Origin: Palsa-883 sp963847615 | GTDB lineage: Bacteria > Pseudomonadota > Alphaproteobacteria > Acetobacterales > Acetobacteraceae | NCBI GenBank assembly: GCA_963847615.1 | Contig: CAWKAN010000019.1 | Location: 310,001 to 374,000, forward strand | Reading direction: 5' to 3' | DNA length: 64,000 bases | In this document: positions 44,451 through 53,878 of the stretch, piece after piece | Position numbering within the stretch: position 1 is the first letter of the stretch | Layout of the letters: every line of letters begins with the position of its first letter | Position numbers and translations under genes: made by a program | Notes under the pieces: generated by a model | Database searches by the model: none | What the model was told of the DNA's origin: nothing | The model's input: the letters and a program-made list of their open reading frames with translations, nothing else

Positions 44451-45770
44451 TCATGCCGCCGTCCGCGACCGCCCCAGCACCGCGGCGCCGGCAAATCGCG
44501 CCCGCGCCGACAGCGCCTCCTCGATGCGCAGCGCCTCGTTCCATTTCGCCATGCGCTCGCCGCGGGCGAAGCTGCCGACCTTGAGCTGCCCGACCCCCCA
44601 GCCGACCGCCAGGTGGACGATCGTGGTGTCCTCGGTCTCGCCGGAGCGGGCCGAGACGATGCCGGCGTAGCCGACCGCCTTCGCCGCCTGCCAGGCCGCC
44701 AGCGTCTCGGTCAGCGTGCCGCGCTGGTTGGGCTTGATCAGCACCGTGTTGGCCGCGCCCTGCGCCGCCGCCGCGTGGATGCGGGCGGCCTCGGTGACCA
44801 GGAAGTCGTCGCCGACGATCTGCACCCGCGCGCCCACTTCCCGGGTGAAGGCGATGAAGCCGGCGGCGTCGTCCTCGGCCAGCGGGTCCTCGATCGAGAC
44901 GATCGGGAAACGGTCGATCCAGCCGCCGAGCAGGCGGATCATGCCGTCGCTGTCGAGCGCCCTGTCCTCCAGCGCCAGCTGGTACTTACCATCGCGGCCG
45001 AACTCCGAGGCGGCGATGTCCAGCGCGATGGCGACGTCCTGGCCCGGAGTGAACCCGGCGCGCTCGATGGCGCGGACCAGTGTGTCCAGCGCCTGCTCGT
45101 TGGTGGCGAATTCCGGCCACCAGCCGCCCTCGTCGGCGACGCCCGCCAGCGTGCCGGCTTCCGCCATCAGCGTGCCGGCGGCGCGGTAGACCTCGGCGGT
45201 GCGGTCCAGCGCCTCGGCGAAGCTGCCGGCCGAGGGGCAGACGACCATGAAGTCCTGGATGTCCACCCGCCGCCCGGCATGCGCCCCGCCGCCGAAGATC
45301 TGGATCTGCGGCAGCGGCAGCATCACGCTGCTGGCGTTGCCCAGGTAGCGATACAGCGGTTCGCCGGCGGCGGCGGCGGCGGCGTGCGCGGCGGCCATGG
45401 AGACCGCGAGGATGGCGTTGGCGCCCAGGCGGGCCTTGTTCGGCGTGCCGTCGAGCTCGATCATCGCGTGGTCCAGCGCCGCCTGGTCGGTCGCGTCCAG
45501 CCCGGTGACCGCGCGGGCGATCTCGCCGTTCACATGCGCCACCGCCCTGGTCACGTCGTAGCCGCCGAAGGCGGGGCCGCCGTCGCGCAGCTCCAGCGCC
45601 TCGAAGCTGCCGGTGGAGGCGCCGGCCGGGGCGATGGCGCGGCCGACCGCGCCGCATTCCAGCAGCACGTCCACCTCCACCGTCGGGCGGCCGCGGCTGT
45701 CCCAGACGCGCCGGCCATGCACGAAGGCGATGTCGGTGTCGGCCTCGATCGCGGCGTCCGGGTCGGTCAT
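44451..45770 (-). CDS. Divergent enolase paralogue
   Basis: 439 residues, full enolase length. WDSRGRPTVEVDVLL, GANAILAVSMA, VADEGGWWPE (proton donor Glu), ALDIAASEF, SIEDPLAEDD, IVGDDFLVT (Mg ligands), LIKPNQRGTLTET (base Lys) and GQLKVGSFARGERMAKWNE are conserved. Three active-site positions differ from E. coli enolase: VDIQDFM has Asp for the loop Glu (E167), VSARSGETED has Ala for the His of SHRSGETED, and APAGASTG has Ala for Ser in PSGAST. A specialised paralogue rather than the housekeeping eno is likely; the substrate may differ from 2-phosphoglycerate. Its start overlaps the kinase stop (ATGA). Confidence 0.9.
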   Translation of the reverse strand: MTDPDAAIEADTDIAFVHGRRVWDSRGRPTVEVDVLLECGAVGRAIAPAGASTGSFEALELRDGGPAFGGYDVTRAVAHVNGEIARAVTGLDATDQAALDHAMIELDGTPNKARLGANAILAVSMAAAHAAAAAAGEPLYRYLGNASSVMLPLPQIQIFGGGAHAGRRVDIQDFMVVCPSAGSFAEALDRTAEVYRAAGTLMAEAGTLAGVADEGGWWPEFATNEQALDTLVRAIERAGFTPGQDVAIALDIAASEFGRDGKYQLALEDRALDSDGMIRLLGGWIDRFPIVSIEDPLAEDDAAGFIAFTREVGARVQIVGDDFLVTEAARIHAAAAQGAANTVLIKPNQRGTLTETLAAWQAAKAVGYAGIVSARSGETEDTTIVHLAVGWGVGQLKVGSFARGERMAKWNEALRIEEALSARARFAGAAVLGRSRTAA

Positions 45771-46783
45771 GCGGCGAGCTCCCTGGTCCAGGCCTGGCGG
45801 ATCGCGTCGAGCCGGCTCGGCGGTGCGATCAGCAACGCGCGGCCGACGCGGCGCACCCGGTCCTGGTCCGCCGCCGTGGTGATGTACTCGACCGGGGACT
45901 TGCCATCCACCCGCGCCAGGAACAATCCCGGCAGCAGATGCGCGGCCCGGGCTTCGAGCGTCGCCGCGCTCTCCCAGGTGACGCCGGCGCGGTAGGTGTC
46001 GGCCATCGCGTCGAAGCACGCCAGGAACAAGTCGCGCGCGCGCGGCGTCCACAGGCATTTCAGCAGCAGGTGATTGAGGCAGAAGGCCAGGTCGAAGGCC
46101 GGATCGCCCCACCAGGCGCATTCCGCGTCGAGGAACACCGGCCCCGCCGGCCCGGCCAGGATGTTCTTCGGGCTGACGTCGCCGTGCACCAGGGCGCGCT
46201 TGTTGGCCAGGGTGGCGGCGACCAGGGCTTCGAGCCGGGGCGCCAGGTCCGGGTGCACGCGCGCGGTGGCCAGCAGGTAGGGTTCCAGCCGGATGGCGTG
46301 GAAGATCGCGTCGGTGGGGAACTCGGCGGCGACGGCGGGATCGGCGGCGGTGGCGGCGTGGATGCGGACCAGGCGGTCCGCCACCGCGGCGGCGAAGCCG
46401 GAATCGGCGTGGCCGTCGTGCAGCTGCGCCTTCCACAAAGGGTGGTCGGCCGGCGCCAGGAACTGCATCGCCAGCGCGCCGGATGCCGCGTCCTGGCCCA
46501 GCAGCGCCGGCGCGGCGCCTTGCACCGCGGCGTTGGCGCGGCGCATCCAGCGCGCCTCGTACCGGTTGCGCGCCACCGGGGCCTGCCAGTCCGCCGCCAC
46601 GCGCAGTTTCGCCAGCGCCCGCTTCACGCAGATCGGGCCCCCCGGCAGGTCGATGCGCCAGATGTCGGAGGACACGCCGCCGGTCAGCGCCTCGCCAAGC
46701 GGCGTGACGCCAGCCGCCAGCAGCCCCATGCGGCGCAGCGCGGCGAGGATGTCTTGTGGCGGGGTGGCGCGATCGCTGGGCAT
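45767..46783 (-). CDS. Aminoglycoside-phosphotransferase-fold small-molecule kinase
   Basis: 338 residues from the ATG at 46783. N-lobe: GEALTGGVSSDIWRIDLPGG, with the Lys in ICVKRALAKLRV. Catalytic loop RALVHGDVSPKNIL (HGDxxxxN) and the DFG-equivalent VFLDAECAWWGDPAFDLAF are intact, and GMAC-like aminoglycoside-specific features are absent. This fold also phosphorylates choline, homoserine, methylthioribose and other metabolites, so antibiotic resistance should not be assumed. First gene of the kinase / enolase-like / hydroxyacid dehydrogenase operon. Confidence 0.9.
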   Translation of the reverse strand: MPSDRATPPQDILAALRRMGLLAAGVTPLGEALTGGVSSDIWRIDLPGGPICVKRALAKLRVAADWQAPVARNRYEARWMRRANAAVQGAAPALLGQDAASGALAMQFLAPADHPLWKAQLHDGHADSGFAAAVADRLVRIHAATAADPAVAAEFPTDAIFHAIRLEPYLLATARVHPDLAPRLEALVAATLANKRALVHGDVSPKNILAGPAGPVFLDAECAWWGDPAFDLAFCLNHLLLKCLWTPRARDLFLACFDAMADTYRAGVTWESAATLEARAAHLLPGLFLARVDGKSPVEYITTAADQDRVRRVGRALLIAPPSRLDAIRQAWTRELAA

Positions 46784-46872
46784 GCGCGCGACTGAACCAA
46801 GCGGCGGCTCTTGAGGCAACCCGCCCGGCGGGGCCACACTGCGCGCCGCACAGCCGCCGGGGAACCACCACC

Positions 46873-47754
46873 ATGCCGCACGCCACCGCCGACGACGGGG
46901 TTCGCCTCTATTACGAGGCGACCGGCTCCGGCACGCCGGTCATCTTCGTGCACGAATACGCCGGGGATTACCGCAGCTGGGAGGCGCAGATGCGCCATTT
47001 CGGCCAGCGCTACCGCGCCATCACCTACAACGCGCGCGGCTACGAGCCGTCCGACGTGCCGGCTTCGGTCGGCGCCTACTCGCAGCACCGCGCGGCGGAC
47101 GACATCGGCGCCGTGCTGGACCACCTGGGCATCGCCAAGGCGCATATCGTCGGGCTGTCGATGGGCGGCTTCGCCACGCTGCATTTCGGCTTCCGCCATC
47201 CGGCCAAGGCGCTGTCGCTGGTGGTGGCCGGCTGCGGCTATGGCGCCGAGCCGGGCCAGCGCGAGCGGTTCCGTGCCGAGGCCGGGACCATCGCCGACTT
47301 CATCGCGGCGAACGGCATGGCGGCCTTCGCCGCGAAATACGCCTTCGGCCCGACCCGCGTGCAGTTCGAGAACAAGGATTCTCGAGGTTTCGACGAGTTC
47401 CGTCGCATGCTGGCCGAGCACTCGGCGGTGGGGGCGCGCAACACCCAGCTTGGCGTGCAGCGCGAGCGGCCGTCGCTGTACGACCTGATCGAGCCGATGC
47501 GGGCGCTGACGGTGCCGACGCTGGTGCTGACCGGCGACGAGGACTGGCCGTGCCTGGCGCCGGGGATTCTGATGAAGCAGACCATCCCGACGGCGGCGCT
47601 GTCGGTGATGGTCAATTGCGGCCATGCGATCAACCTGGAGGACCCGGACGGCTTCAACCGCATCGTCGGCGATTTCCTGGCCCAGGTGGACGCCGGGCGC
47701 TGGCCGACGCGCGATCCGCGCGCGGTGACCGCCTCGATCACCGGAATGAAGTGA
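46873..47754 (+). CDS. Alpha/beta hydrolase
   Basis: 293 residues from the ATG at 46873. Oxyanion region PVIFVHEYAGDYRSWEAQMR, nucleophile Ser in AHIVGLSMGGFATLH, Asp in VLTGDEDWPCLAP and His in MVNCGHAINLEDPDGF. Similar to 3-oxoadipate-enol-lactonase-type or general carboxylesterase enzymes. Divergent from the kinase operon with ~90 bp between starts, so a shared regulatory region is possible. Confidence 0.9.
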   Translation: MPHATADDGVRLYYEATGSGTPVIFVHEYAGDYRSWEAQMRHFGQRYRAITYNARGYEPSDVPASVGAYSQHRAADDIGAVLDHLGIAKAHIVGLSMGGFATLHFGFRHPAKALSLVVAGCGYGAEPGQRERFRAEAGTIADFIAANGMAAFAAKYAFGPTRVQFENKDSRGFDEFRRMLAEHSAVGARNTQLGVQRERPSLYDLIEPMRALTVPTLVLTGDEDWPCLAPGILMKQTIPTAALSVMVNCGHAINLEDPDGFNRIVGDFLAQVDAGRWPTRDPRAVTASITGMK

Positions 47755-47874
47755 CGGCGGGGGGCGGTGGCTGCCGGGGGGGCGGCATGACGTGGGCGCA
47801 GCGCCGCCGGGGATGCCTTCTTGCGGCGGGGATGTCCCGCACACGGAATGACTGGCCCGCTCGCGCCGGTCCGC

Positions 47875-49260
47875 TCAATCCTCGATGCCGAGCCGTTCCT
47901 TGTAGTCCGGATCCCACGCTGCCAGCCGGCCCGATTTCACCCGTTGCTCCATCGACATGGACACCGGCTTGCGCGCATTCGTCGGCCGGGTGGCGATAAT
48001 CCCCGCCGCCTCCAGCTCCGCCATCCGCGCCGCGCTGTAGCCGAGCAGGCCGCCCAGGATCTCCTGGTTGTGCTCGCCAAGCCGCGGTCCCGGTCCCCGC
48101 ACGGCGAGCGGCAGTTTCGACAGCTTCCAGGGCCGGCCGATGACCGGGCGCCGCTGGCCCATGTCCCGCTCGGGCGGATAGGCCGCCATCTCCAGCAGCC
48201 CTCGCGCCTGCACGTGTTCGTTCAGGTGCAGGTCGCGGGCATCGAACACCGCGCCGGCCGGCACGCCAGCCGCCTGCAGCAATTCCATCGCCGCGAACTT
48301 CGTCTGCCGCTGCATCCAGCCGCCGATGATCGCGTCGATCGCGTCATGGTTGGCCATGCGCGCGTCATTGGTGGCAAACCGCGCGTCCGTCGCCAACTCC
48401 GGCCTGCCAATGGTGCGGCACAGCGCCGCCCATTCCTCGTCGTCGCGCGCCAGGACGCTGCACCAGGCGTCATCCCCGGCGCAGCGGTAGCATCCCTGCG
48501 GCGCCAGGAACGGATGGCGGTTGCCGATGCGCCCGCCAAGCCGGTGGTTGACCTCCCAGTCCAGCACGCGCTCGCTCAACATGTAGGTGCCGAGCTGGTA
48601 CATGCCGACATCGACCCATATCCCGGTGCCGAAACGATGCCGGTAGCGCAGCCCCAGCATCGTGCCGCTGACCAGCGCCCAGGTGGCGAGGAAATCCACG
48701 AACGACTGCCCCGCCTTCGACGGCTCGCCGTCCCGGTAGCCGGTGACGTAGGCCAGCCCGTGCGTCGCCTCCAGCGTGGTGGCCTGGCCGGGGTATTGCG
48801 AATACGGGCCGGTGTGGCCGAAGCCGCTGCACGAGACCATGATCAGCCCGGGGCGCAGTTTCACCGCGTTGGGATAGTCCAGCCCCCAACTGCGCATCAC
48901 CCGCGGGGTGAAGTTTTCCATCACCACGTCGCTGAGCTTGATCAGGTCGACCAGCACGTCCCGCCCGGCCGGCCGGCTCAGATCGAGCGCAACCGACTTC
49001 TTGCCGCGATTGAGCAGGTTGAAGCCGCCGATGCGGTTCCAGGGATCGTCACCGGCGCGGTTGTCGCACAGGACGCTGGTGAGCGCGCCGCCGCGCGAGG
49101 TGTCCGGCCGGCTGTGCCCCTCGACCTTGATCACCTCGGCGCCGAGATCGGCCAGCAACCCGCTGGCATAGGGCAACGAGATCACGTTGCTGATGTCAAC
49201 GATGCGCAGGCCCGCCAGCGGCAGCTGCATCGCGTCAGGAGAGGATTGATCGGCTTCCAT
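47875..49260 (-). CDS. Family III CoA-transferase
   Basis: 461 residues. LAGLRIVDISNVISLPYASG, GAEVIKVEGHSRPDTSRGG, LNRGKKSVALDLSRPAGRD, DVVMENFTPRVMRSWGLDYP and LIMVSCSGFGHTGPYSQYPG are family signatures, and the candidate catalytic Asp is in QSFVDFLATWALVSG. An in-frame ATG 30 bp downstream is an alternative start. It follows a second family III transferase by 10 bp, suggesting either a heteromeric enzyme or two steps of one acyl-CoA pathway. Confidence 0.92.
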   Translation of the reverse strand: MEADQSSPDAMQLPLAGLRIVDISNVISLPYASGLLADLGAEVIKVEGHSRPDTSRGGALTSVLCDNRAGDDPWNRIGGFNLLNRGKKSVALDLSRPAGRDVLVDLIKLSDVVMENFTPRVMRSWGLDYPNAVKLRPGLIMVSCSGFGHTGPYSQYPGQATTLEATHGLAYVTGYRDGEPSKAGQSFVDFLATWALVSGTMLGLRYRHRFGTGIWVDVGMYQLGTYMLSERVLDWEVNHRLGGRIGNRHPFLAPQGCYRCAGDDAWCSVLARDDEEWAALCRTIGRPELATDARFATNDARMANHDAIDAIIGGWMQRQTKFAAMELLQAAGVPAGAVFDARDLHLNEHVQARGLLEMAAYPPERDMGQRRPVIGRPWKLSKLPLAVRGPGPRLGEHNQEILGGLLGYSAARMAELEAAGIIATRPTNARKPVSMSMEQRVKSGRLAAWDPDYKERLGIED

Positions 49261-49270
49261 GGCCGGTCGC

Positions 49271-50470
49271 TCAGATCACGCCGCGGGCCCGCAGCGCAGC
49301 CAGCGCCGCGTCGTCGCAGCCAAGCATCGCGCCGTAAATCTCGTTGTTGTGCTGCCCCAGCAACGGCGCGGCGCGGCGGCAGGTGGCGTTGCCGGCCGAC
49401 ATGCTCCACAGGCGGAATGGAACCTTGATCTTGCCGATCACCGGATGATCCACCTCCTCGAAGTAGCCCCTGGCCGCCAGGTGTTCGCAATTCGCCAGAT
49501 CCTCCGGGGTCTGCACGATGCCCAGCAGCATGCGGTATTGCTCCGATGCCGTCCTGAACATCTCGGCCATCGTGCGGTCTTTCGTCGCGTCCCGAATGAG
49601 CTCGTCCAGTTCCGGGCCGTTGTGCACGCGTTCCACCACATCGGCGAAGCGAGGCTGCTTCAGCTCGGGCTTGCCGAAGAAGTCGGCGATGCCGTCCCAG
49701 GTGACGCCGGCGCCCGGCTGGGCCACGAAATGCCCGTCCTTGCATGGCATCACCTGGCCGAAATTGCTGCCTTCGGGATGGCGTCGCCCCTGCACGCCGC
49801 CGGCGAAGCTGTAGAACGGCTGGTTGAGCACCAGGCTGGAGGCGATCACCTCCTGGATCGAGAGATCGACCTGCTGGCCGGCACCGGTCAGGTCGCGCGC
49901 AAACAGCGCCACCAGCGTCGCCAGGAAACCGTTCATTCCCAATTCATACAGACCGGGAAATCCGCCATGCTTCAGCGGCTCGCGATCGACGGTGCCGCTG
50001 ATCGCCATCATCCCGCTGGTCGCATAGGCGATGATCTCGTCGCTTTTGTACTGGCTGTACGGCCCGGTCTGGCCGAACGGCGTGATCGAGGTCATCACCA
50101 GGCCGGGGTTTTCCTGTTCCAGGCTGGCGTAGTCCAGGCCGCGCGCCGCCAGATGGCCCGGGGGAAAGCTTTCCACGATGACATCGACCTCGCGGGCGAG
50201 CCGGCGCAGCATCGCCGCGCCTTCGGCGCTGTCCAGGTCCAAGGTGATGCCGCGCTTGTTCAGGTTCAGCATCAGGTGGAACAGGCTTTTTTCCGGATCT
50301 GGATCATCCTGGAAGAACGGCTCCATGCGCCGCCCGCTCTCCCCGCCGGGAGGTTCAACCTTGATGACATCGCCACCGAAGTCGCCGATCAGGCGCGCCG
50401 CCAACGGCCCGGCAATCCCCTCGCTGAGATCGAGTACCCGCACATCATCAACCGCCATCGGCCCGAGCAT
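49271..50470 (-). CDS. Family III CoA-transferase, catalytic Asp apparently replaced by Glu
   Basis: 399 residues from the ATG at 50470, with GGGGAG 8 bases upstream. VRVLDLSEGIAGPLAARLIG, GDVIKVEPPGGESGRRMEPF, LNKRGITLDLDSAEG and MTSITPFGQTGPYSQYKSDE place it in the family. At the position of the acyl-accepting Asp the sequence is PGLYELGMNGFLATLVAL, which by eye aligns Glu with the Asp of VDMGTGLYSA in other members. Pairing with the active-looking neighbour would allow this one to be a partner subunit. Confidence 0.88.
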   Translation of the reverse strand: MLGPMAVDDVRVLDLSEGIAGPLAARLIGDFGGDVIKVEPPGGESGRRMEPFFQDDPDPEKSLFHLMLNLNKRGITLDLDSAEGAAMLRRLAREVDVIVESFPPGHLAARGLDYASLEQENPGLVMTSITPFGQTGPYSQYKSDEIIAYATSGMMAISGTVDREPLKHGGFPGLYELGMNGFLATLVALFARDLTGAGQQVDLSIQEVIASSLVLNQPFYSFAGGVQGRRHPEGSNFGQVMPCKDGHFVAQPGAGVTWDGIADFFGKPELKQPRFADVVERVHNGPELDELIRDATKDRTMAEMFRTASEQYRMLLGIVQTPEDLANCEHLAARGYFEEVDHPVIGKIKVPFRLWSMSAGNATCRRAAPLLGQHNNEIYGAMLGCDDAALAALRARGVI

Positions 50471-50549
50471 CGCTTTACTCCCCGACCACAACGTCTTCGT
50501 CGGTCAGCGTTGAATCCGCCAGTGTTTCCATCATGGCCCGGGTCGTGCG

Positions 50550-50571
50550 GTCCCGCCGGTCGCGGCGGGAC
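50550..50571 (-). terminator. Stem-loop after the acyl-CoA dehydrogenase gene
   Basis: GTCCCGCC-GGTCGC-GGCGGGAC, an 8-bp perfect stem with a 6-base loop, starts 8 bp past the stop codon at 50579 on the minus strand. No T-run follows, so factor-dependent termination or mRNA-end stabilisation is more likely than intrinsic termination. Confidence 0.5.
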
Positions 50572-50578
50572 GGGCAGA

Positions 50579-51802
50579 CTACTTCCTTGGCATGTCGAGG
50601 CCGCGGCGCGCCACCTGATCGCGCATCACCTGCGTGCTGCCGTGATTGATGCCGGATTGGAACGCGCCCATCAGGTTGTGGGCGAACACGCCGCGCTCGA
50701 CCGCGTGCGGCGAGCCGTTCAGCAACTGGCCGTAGGGGCCGAGCATCTGGCTGATCGCCTCGGTGGTGCGGACGCCGTGTTCCGGCGCCCAGACTTTTTC
50801 CGCCGAGCCTTCATAGGTGAAAGCCCCGCCCTTGTTGACGATCGACATGCTGCGCATCGTCATCAGCCGGCAGACCTGCGCCTCGATCCACAGTTCGGCG
50901 ATCTTGTCGCGGATCGCCGGATTGCTCGCCGGGGCGTAGCCGTCGAACGTATTCGACTTGACGAAATTGACGATGTCCTCGTCGCGGCGGACCGAGATCA
51001 GGTAGCGCGACGCGCCGACGCGGTCGAGGTTCAGGCCCATCGAGCCGACGCGCCAGCCCTCGTTCTCGTTGCCCAGCAGGGAGGAGGCGGGAATGCGCAC
51101 GTCGTCGAAGAAGGTTTCATTGGTGCGCTGGTGGCCATAGGTGGTGCCCACCGGGGCGGCCGGATCGTTCTGGATCGTCCACAACGGGCGGACGGTGATG
51201 CCCGGCGTGTCCATCGGAAACACGAAGATCGAGATGCCGCGGTGCTTCGGCAAATTCGGATTGGTCCGCGCCATCAGATAGATGTGCGTCGCGACATGCG
51301 CCGATGAGGTATACATCTTCTGGCCGTTGATGACGTAGTCGTCGCCATCGCGCACCGCGCGGCACTGCAGCGACGCCAGGTCGGCACCGGCGTGCGGTTC
51401 GGTGAAGCCCAGCGCGAAGGAAACCTCGCGCCTGATCAGCCGCGGAATATAATACTGCTTCTGCTCTTCGGTGCCGGCCGCCATGATCGCCGGCGCGCCG
51501 CTGCCGCCCATGCCGACCGGGATGTCCACCCGGGTGAACTCTTCCTCGACGATGTACTGCGACATGCGGTCGCCGCCCTGGCCGCCGTATTCCTTCGGAT
51601 AGGCGATGCCGAGCCAGCCGCGGTCGTAGATCTTGGCGTACAGGTCCTTCATCGCGTCGCTGGCGCCGGGGCCACGACCGGCCGCCGTGTTCGATTCCGA
51701 CGATCCCCGTGCCGCCAGCACCTCCGCCGTCACGTTCTCGGCGATGAAGGCGCGGACGTCTCGCCGCAAGGCCTCCTGCTCTGGGGTGTATGCGAAGTGC
51801 AT
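50579..51802 (-). CDS. Acyl-CoA dehydrogenase
   Basis: 407 residues. FAYTPEQEALRRDVRAFIAE start, GWLGIAYPKEYGGQGGDRMS, FAD-binding SFALGFTEPHAGADLASLQC (F.TEP.AGSD type) and QKMYTSSAHVATHIYLMART. The C-terminal block AEKVWAPEHGVRTTEAISQM and LGPYGQLLNGSP corresponds to the region where the catalytic Glu and FAD contacts lie. It introduces a 2,3-double bond into an acyl-CoA. Upstream of the CoA-transferase pair on the same strand, in agreement with activation followed by oxidation. Confidence 0.93.
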   Translation of the reverse strand: MHFAYTPEQEALRRDVRAFIAENVTAEVLAARGSSESNTAAGRGPGASDAMKDLYAKIYDRGWLGIAYPKEYGGQGGDRMSQYIVEEEFTRVDIPVGMGGSGAPAIMAAGTEEQKQYYIPRLIRREVSFALGFTEPHAGADLASLQCRAVRDGDDYVINGQKMYTSSAHVATHIYLMARTNPNLPKHRGISIFVFPMDTPGITVRPLWTIQNDPAAPVGTTYGHQRTNETFFDDVRIPASSLLGNENEGWRVGSMGLNLDRVGASRYLISVRRDEDIVNFVKSNTFDGYAPASNPAIRDKIAELWIEAQVCRLMTMRSMSIVNKGGAFTYEGSAEKVWAPEHGVRTTEAISQMLGPYGQLLNGSPHAVERGVFAHNLMGAFQSGINHGSTQVMRDQVARRGLDMPRK

Positions 51803-52043
51803 GGGATGTCGTCTCCTCGGTGGGCACGCTACGGGTCGGAAGGTCCAGCCCGGCAAATCTGCACGCAAGCGGTATGGCGCGCAATATAGCCCAGCGACCG
51901 CGGGACCGGGCGTTTGCCGCCGCCGGCGTCGCCACGGCCCGCGCAACAGCCGCCGGCGGCTGCGTTCCCGGAGCCTGCGTGCCGGCAGGTCGGCACCACC
52001 ACCGGCGGCAAGAGCGCCGTGCCGCACGGACCTCCGGCGCCAA

Positions 52044-53407
52044 TCAGGTGGTCAACGCGTCCATCAGCTCCGTCGCCGCTTCCAGCTGGTCGAGGTTCTC
52101 CAGGGCTGCGATGGACCGCTCCACGCGCTCCCCCGTCAGCACGCGGGACGCGCAGCCGCGATATTTGTCCACCAGTTCGTCGCGGGTCATCGGGTTGCCG
52201 GGGCTGCCGCGCACCTTGTCCACCGTCCTGGTGAAGGTCCGGCCATCGTTCATCGTGATGCTGACCGGAGACCTGCGGCGCGACGCCGCGTCGCTCGGCC
52301 ATTCCGGGTGCGCGTTGACCCGCACCTTCTCCAGCGACGCCCGCAGCCGCGGCGCGTTGCAGGTACTCGTCGGTGAACGAGTCGAGGTCCACCCGGCCGT
52401 CCAGCAGCATCGCCGCCAGCACGTAGTCGATGGAGAACTTGCCGCGGAAGCCTTGGGTGGGCTTGTGAAAGCGCACGATGTGCAGCAGGTCCGGATGTAC
52501 GTCGACCTCCAGCCTGGCCACGTCGTCGAACCGGATGTCGTGCTCGCGCAGCAGCGCCTGTGCCGCGTCGAGCGCGCGCAGATTGCCGCCGCAGCACGGA
52601 TAGCGTTTGACCGTCAGGCCGGGATCGACAATCGACCAGTGGGTTCCCAAGCCGTCCGCCAGCTTGCCGAGATCGTAGTTGCCGGTACCGTGGAACGCCG
52701 AGAAGAAGCCGTAGTCGCCCTCGATGCCGGCGGGGTCGGCGAGGTAATCCCGCTGCGCCAGCAGGACGGCGGTTACGCCGGCGCGCGCCGCGTTGCCCGC
52801 GTGAATGCCCTTGCCCCAGGTGCCGAAGTGCTGGGTCAGCCCGCCGGCGTTGGCTGCCGCAAGCCCGATGGCGACGCCCATCTGGGCGGGGTTCAGTCGG
52901 ACGATGTTGCCCGCCGCCGCCGCCGCCGCCGAGCACCCGTAGAGCGAGGTGGGGTGAAAGCCGCGCCGGCGCAGTTCCGGCTCGTGCTGCCGGCCGGATG
53001 ACGACAGCCGCTCGAACACCTCCAGCCCGGCACAGACGGCGGCCACCAGATCGCCGCCGGTCGACGCCCTCTGCCTCGGCCATCGCCAGCGCGGCGGGCA
53101 GGATGCAGGCGGTCGGGTGCGAGAAGCCGGTGTCGTCGAAGTCCAGCAGGTGCGCGAGGGCGCCGTTGGCCCATGCCGCGGAAACCGTGCTGGTGCGCAG
53201 GCTGGATCCGAGCACGCGCGCCTGCGGTGCGCCGCCCTGCTCGCGCGTGACATCCAGGACAATGCGCCCGGCTGGTTCCACCGCCGCGGCGAGTGCCACG
53301 CCGGCGCAATCCAGGATATGCCGCTTCGTCGCGGCGACCGCCGCGGCGCTGATGTCGGAGAGGCGGGTCGTGCTGGCGAACTCGGAAAGGACCGCTGTTG
53401 CTGCCAC
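52044..53407 (-). pseudogene. MmgE/PrpD-family dehydratase, two frameshifts
   Basis: ATG at 53407 begins a standard MmgE/PrpD N-terminus (TKRHILDCAGVALAAAVEPA, LLDFDDTGFSHPTACILPAA). Near 53063 an extra base (GTCGACCGGCGGCGATCTGG) forces a shift to GGDLVAAVCAGLEVFERLSS, which then reads well through HFGTWGKGIHAGNAARAGVT and LTVKRYPCCGGNLRALDAAQ. Near 52350 a second shift is needed to reach RVNAHPEWPSDAASRRR and the C-terminus. The length, 3n+2, agrees with two insertions. Family members dehydrate methylcitrate or related acids, fitting the acyl-CoA genes downstream. Confidence 0.85.
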
Positions 53408-53782
53408 GCCTGCTCCTCCCTGCGACGGTCGTGCCGCCGCAATTGTTCGCGCACCGGTCCCGCGTCATCCGGCGCCGATTGCCACGGGCCGATCGACGGA
53501 AGGATTGTCGTGGTTGCCGCAATATCAGGGCACCCTGCCGATCGCAAGGAAGCCGCGGCGTGCAAGCCGGCGTGTCTGCACCCTCCCGGCCACGTTGACG
53601 GACAATCCCCCGTGGCAACGAAGGCGAGCGCGCTGGCTTTGGGTGCCGATTCGCAACGTTTTGGCGAAGTGCGAAGTGGCAGGTGCTGTCACCTGAGGTC
53701 TGCTACAGGTCGTATTCGCCAGGCGCCAGGCGGGGCGAGTGCGCAACGGAAAGGGCGGGGCCATCCAATCCGGTTGCACCGA

Positions 53783-53835
53783 TGGTAGCGGCGGGCGGAT
53801 TTGAACCACCGACCAAGGGATTATGATTCCCCGTT
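53783..53835 (-). tRNA. tRNA(CAU) 3' fragment forming the attL of the integrated element
   Basis: On the minus strand the sequence ends ...GGTGG-TTCAAAT-CCGCC, CGCCGCT-A-CCA: a T-arm with a five-pair stem, an acceptor 3' strand and CCA (53785-53783). Before it lies an anticodon arm GGGGA-ATCATAA-TCCCT with U33 and anticodon CAU (Met or Ile2). There is no D-arm or 5' acceptor strand. This is the duplicated 3' end left when an integrase uses a tRNA gene. The intact tRNA should lie at the other boundary, right of the window. Confidence 0.85.
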
Positions 53836-53878
53836 AAGTGGCGGAATTCTGCGGCTTTTAGCCCGTCATGTTGCAGTG

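Noticed and set aside
45767..46783. Aminoglycoside resistance gene
   Set aside because: The kinase fold is shared with metabolic kinases and the gene is coupled to an enolase-like and a dehydrogenase gene; no aminoglycoside-specific signature is visible.
53783..53835. Complete tRNA-Met gene
   Set aside because: The D-arm and 5' acceptor strand are absent; only the anticodon arm to CCA remains, consistent with an att site.
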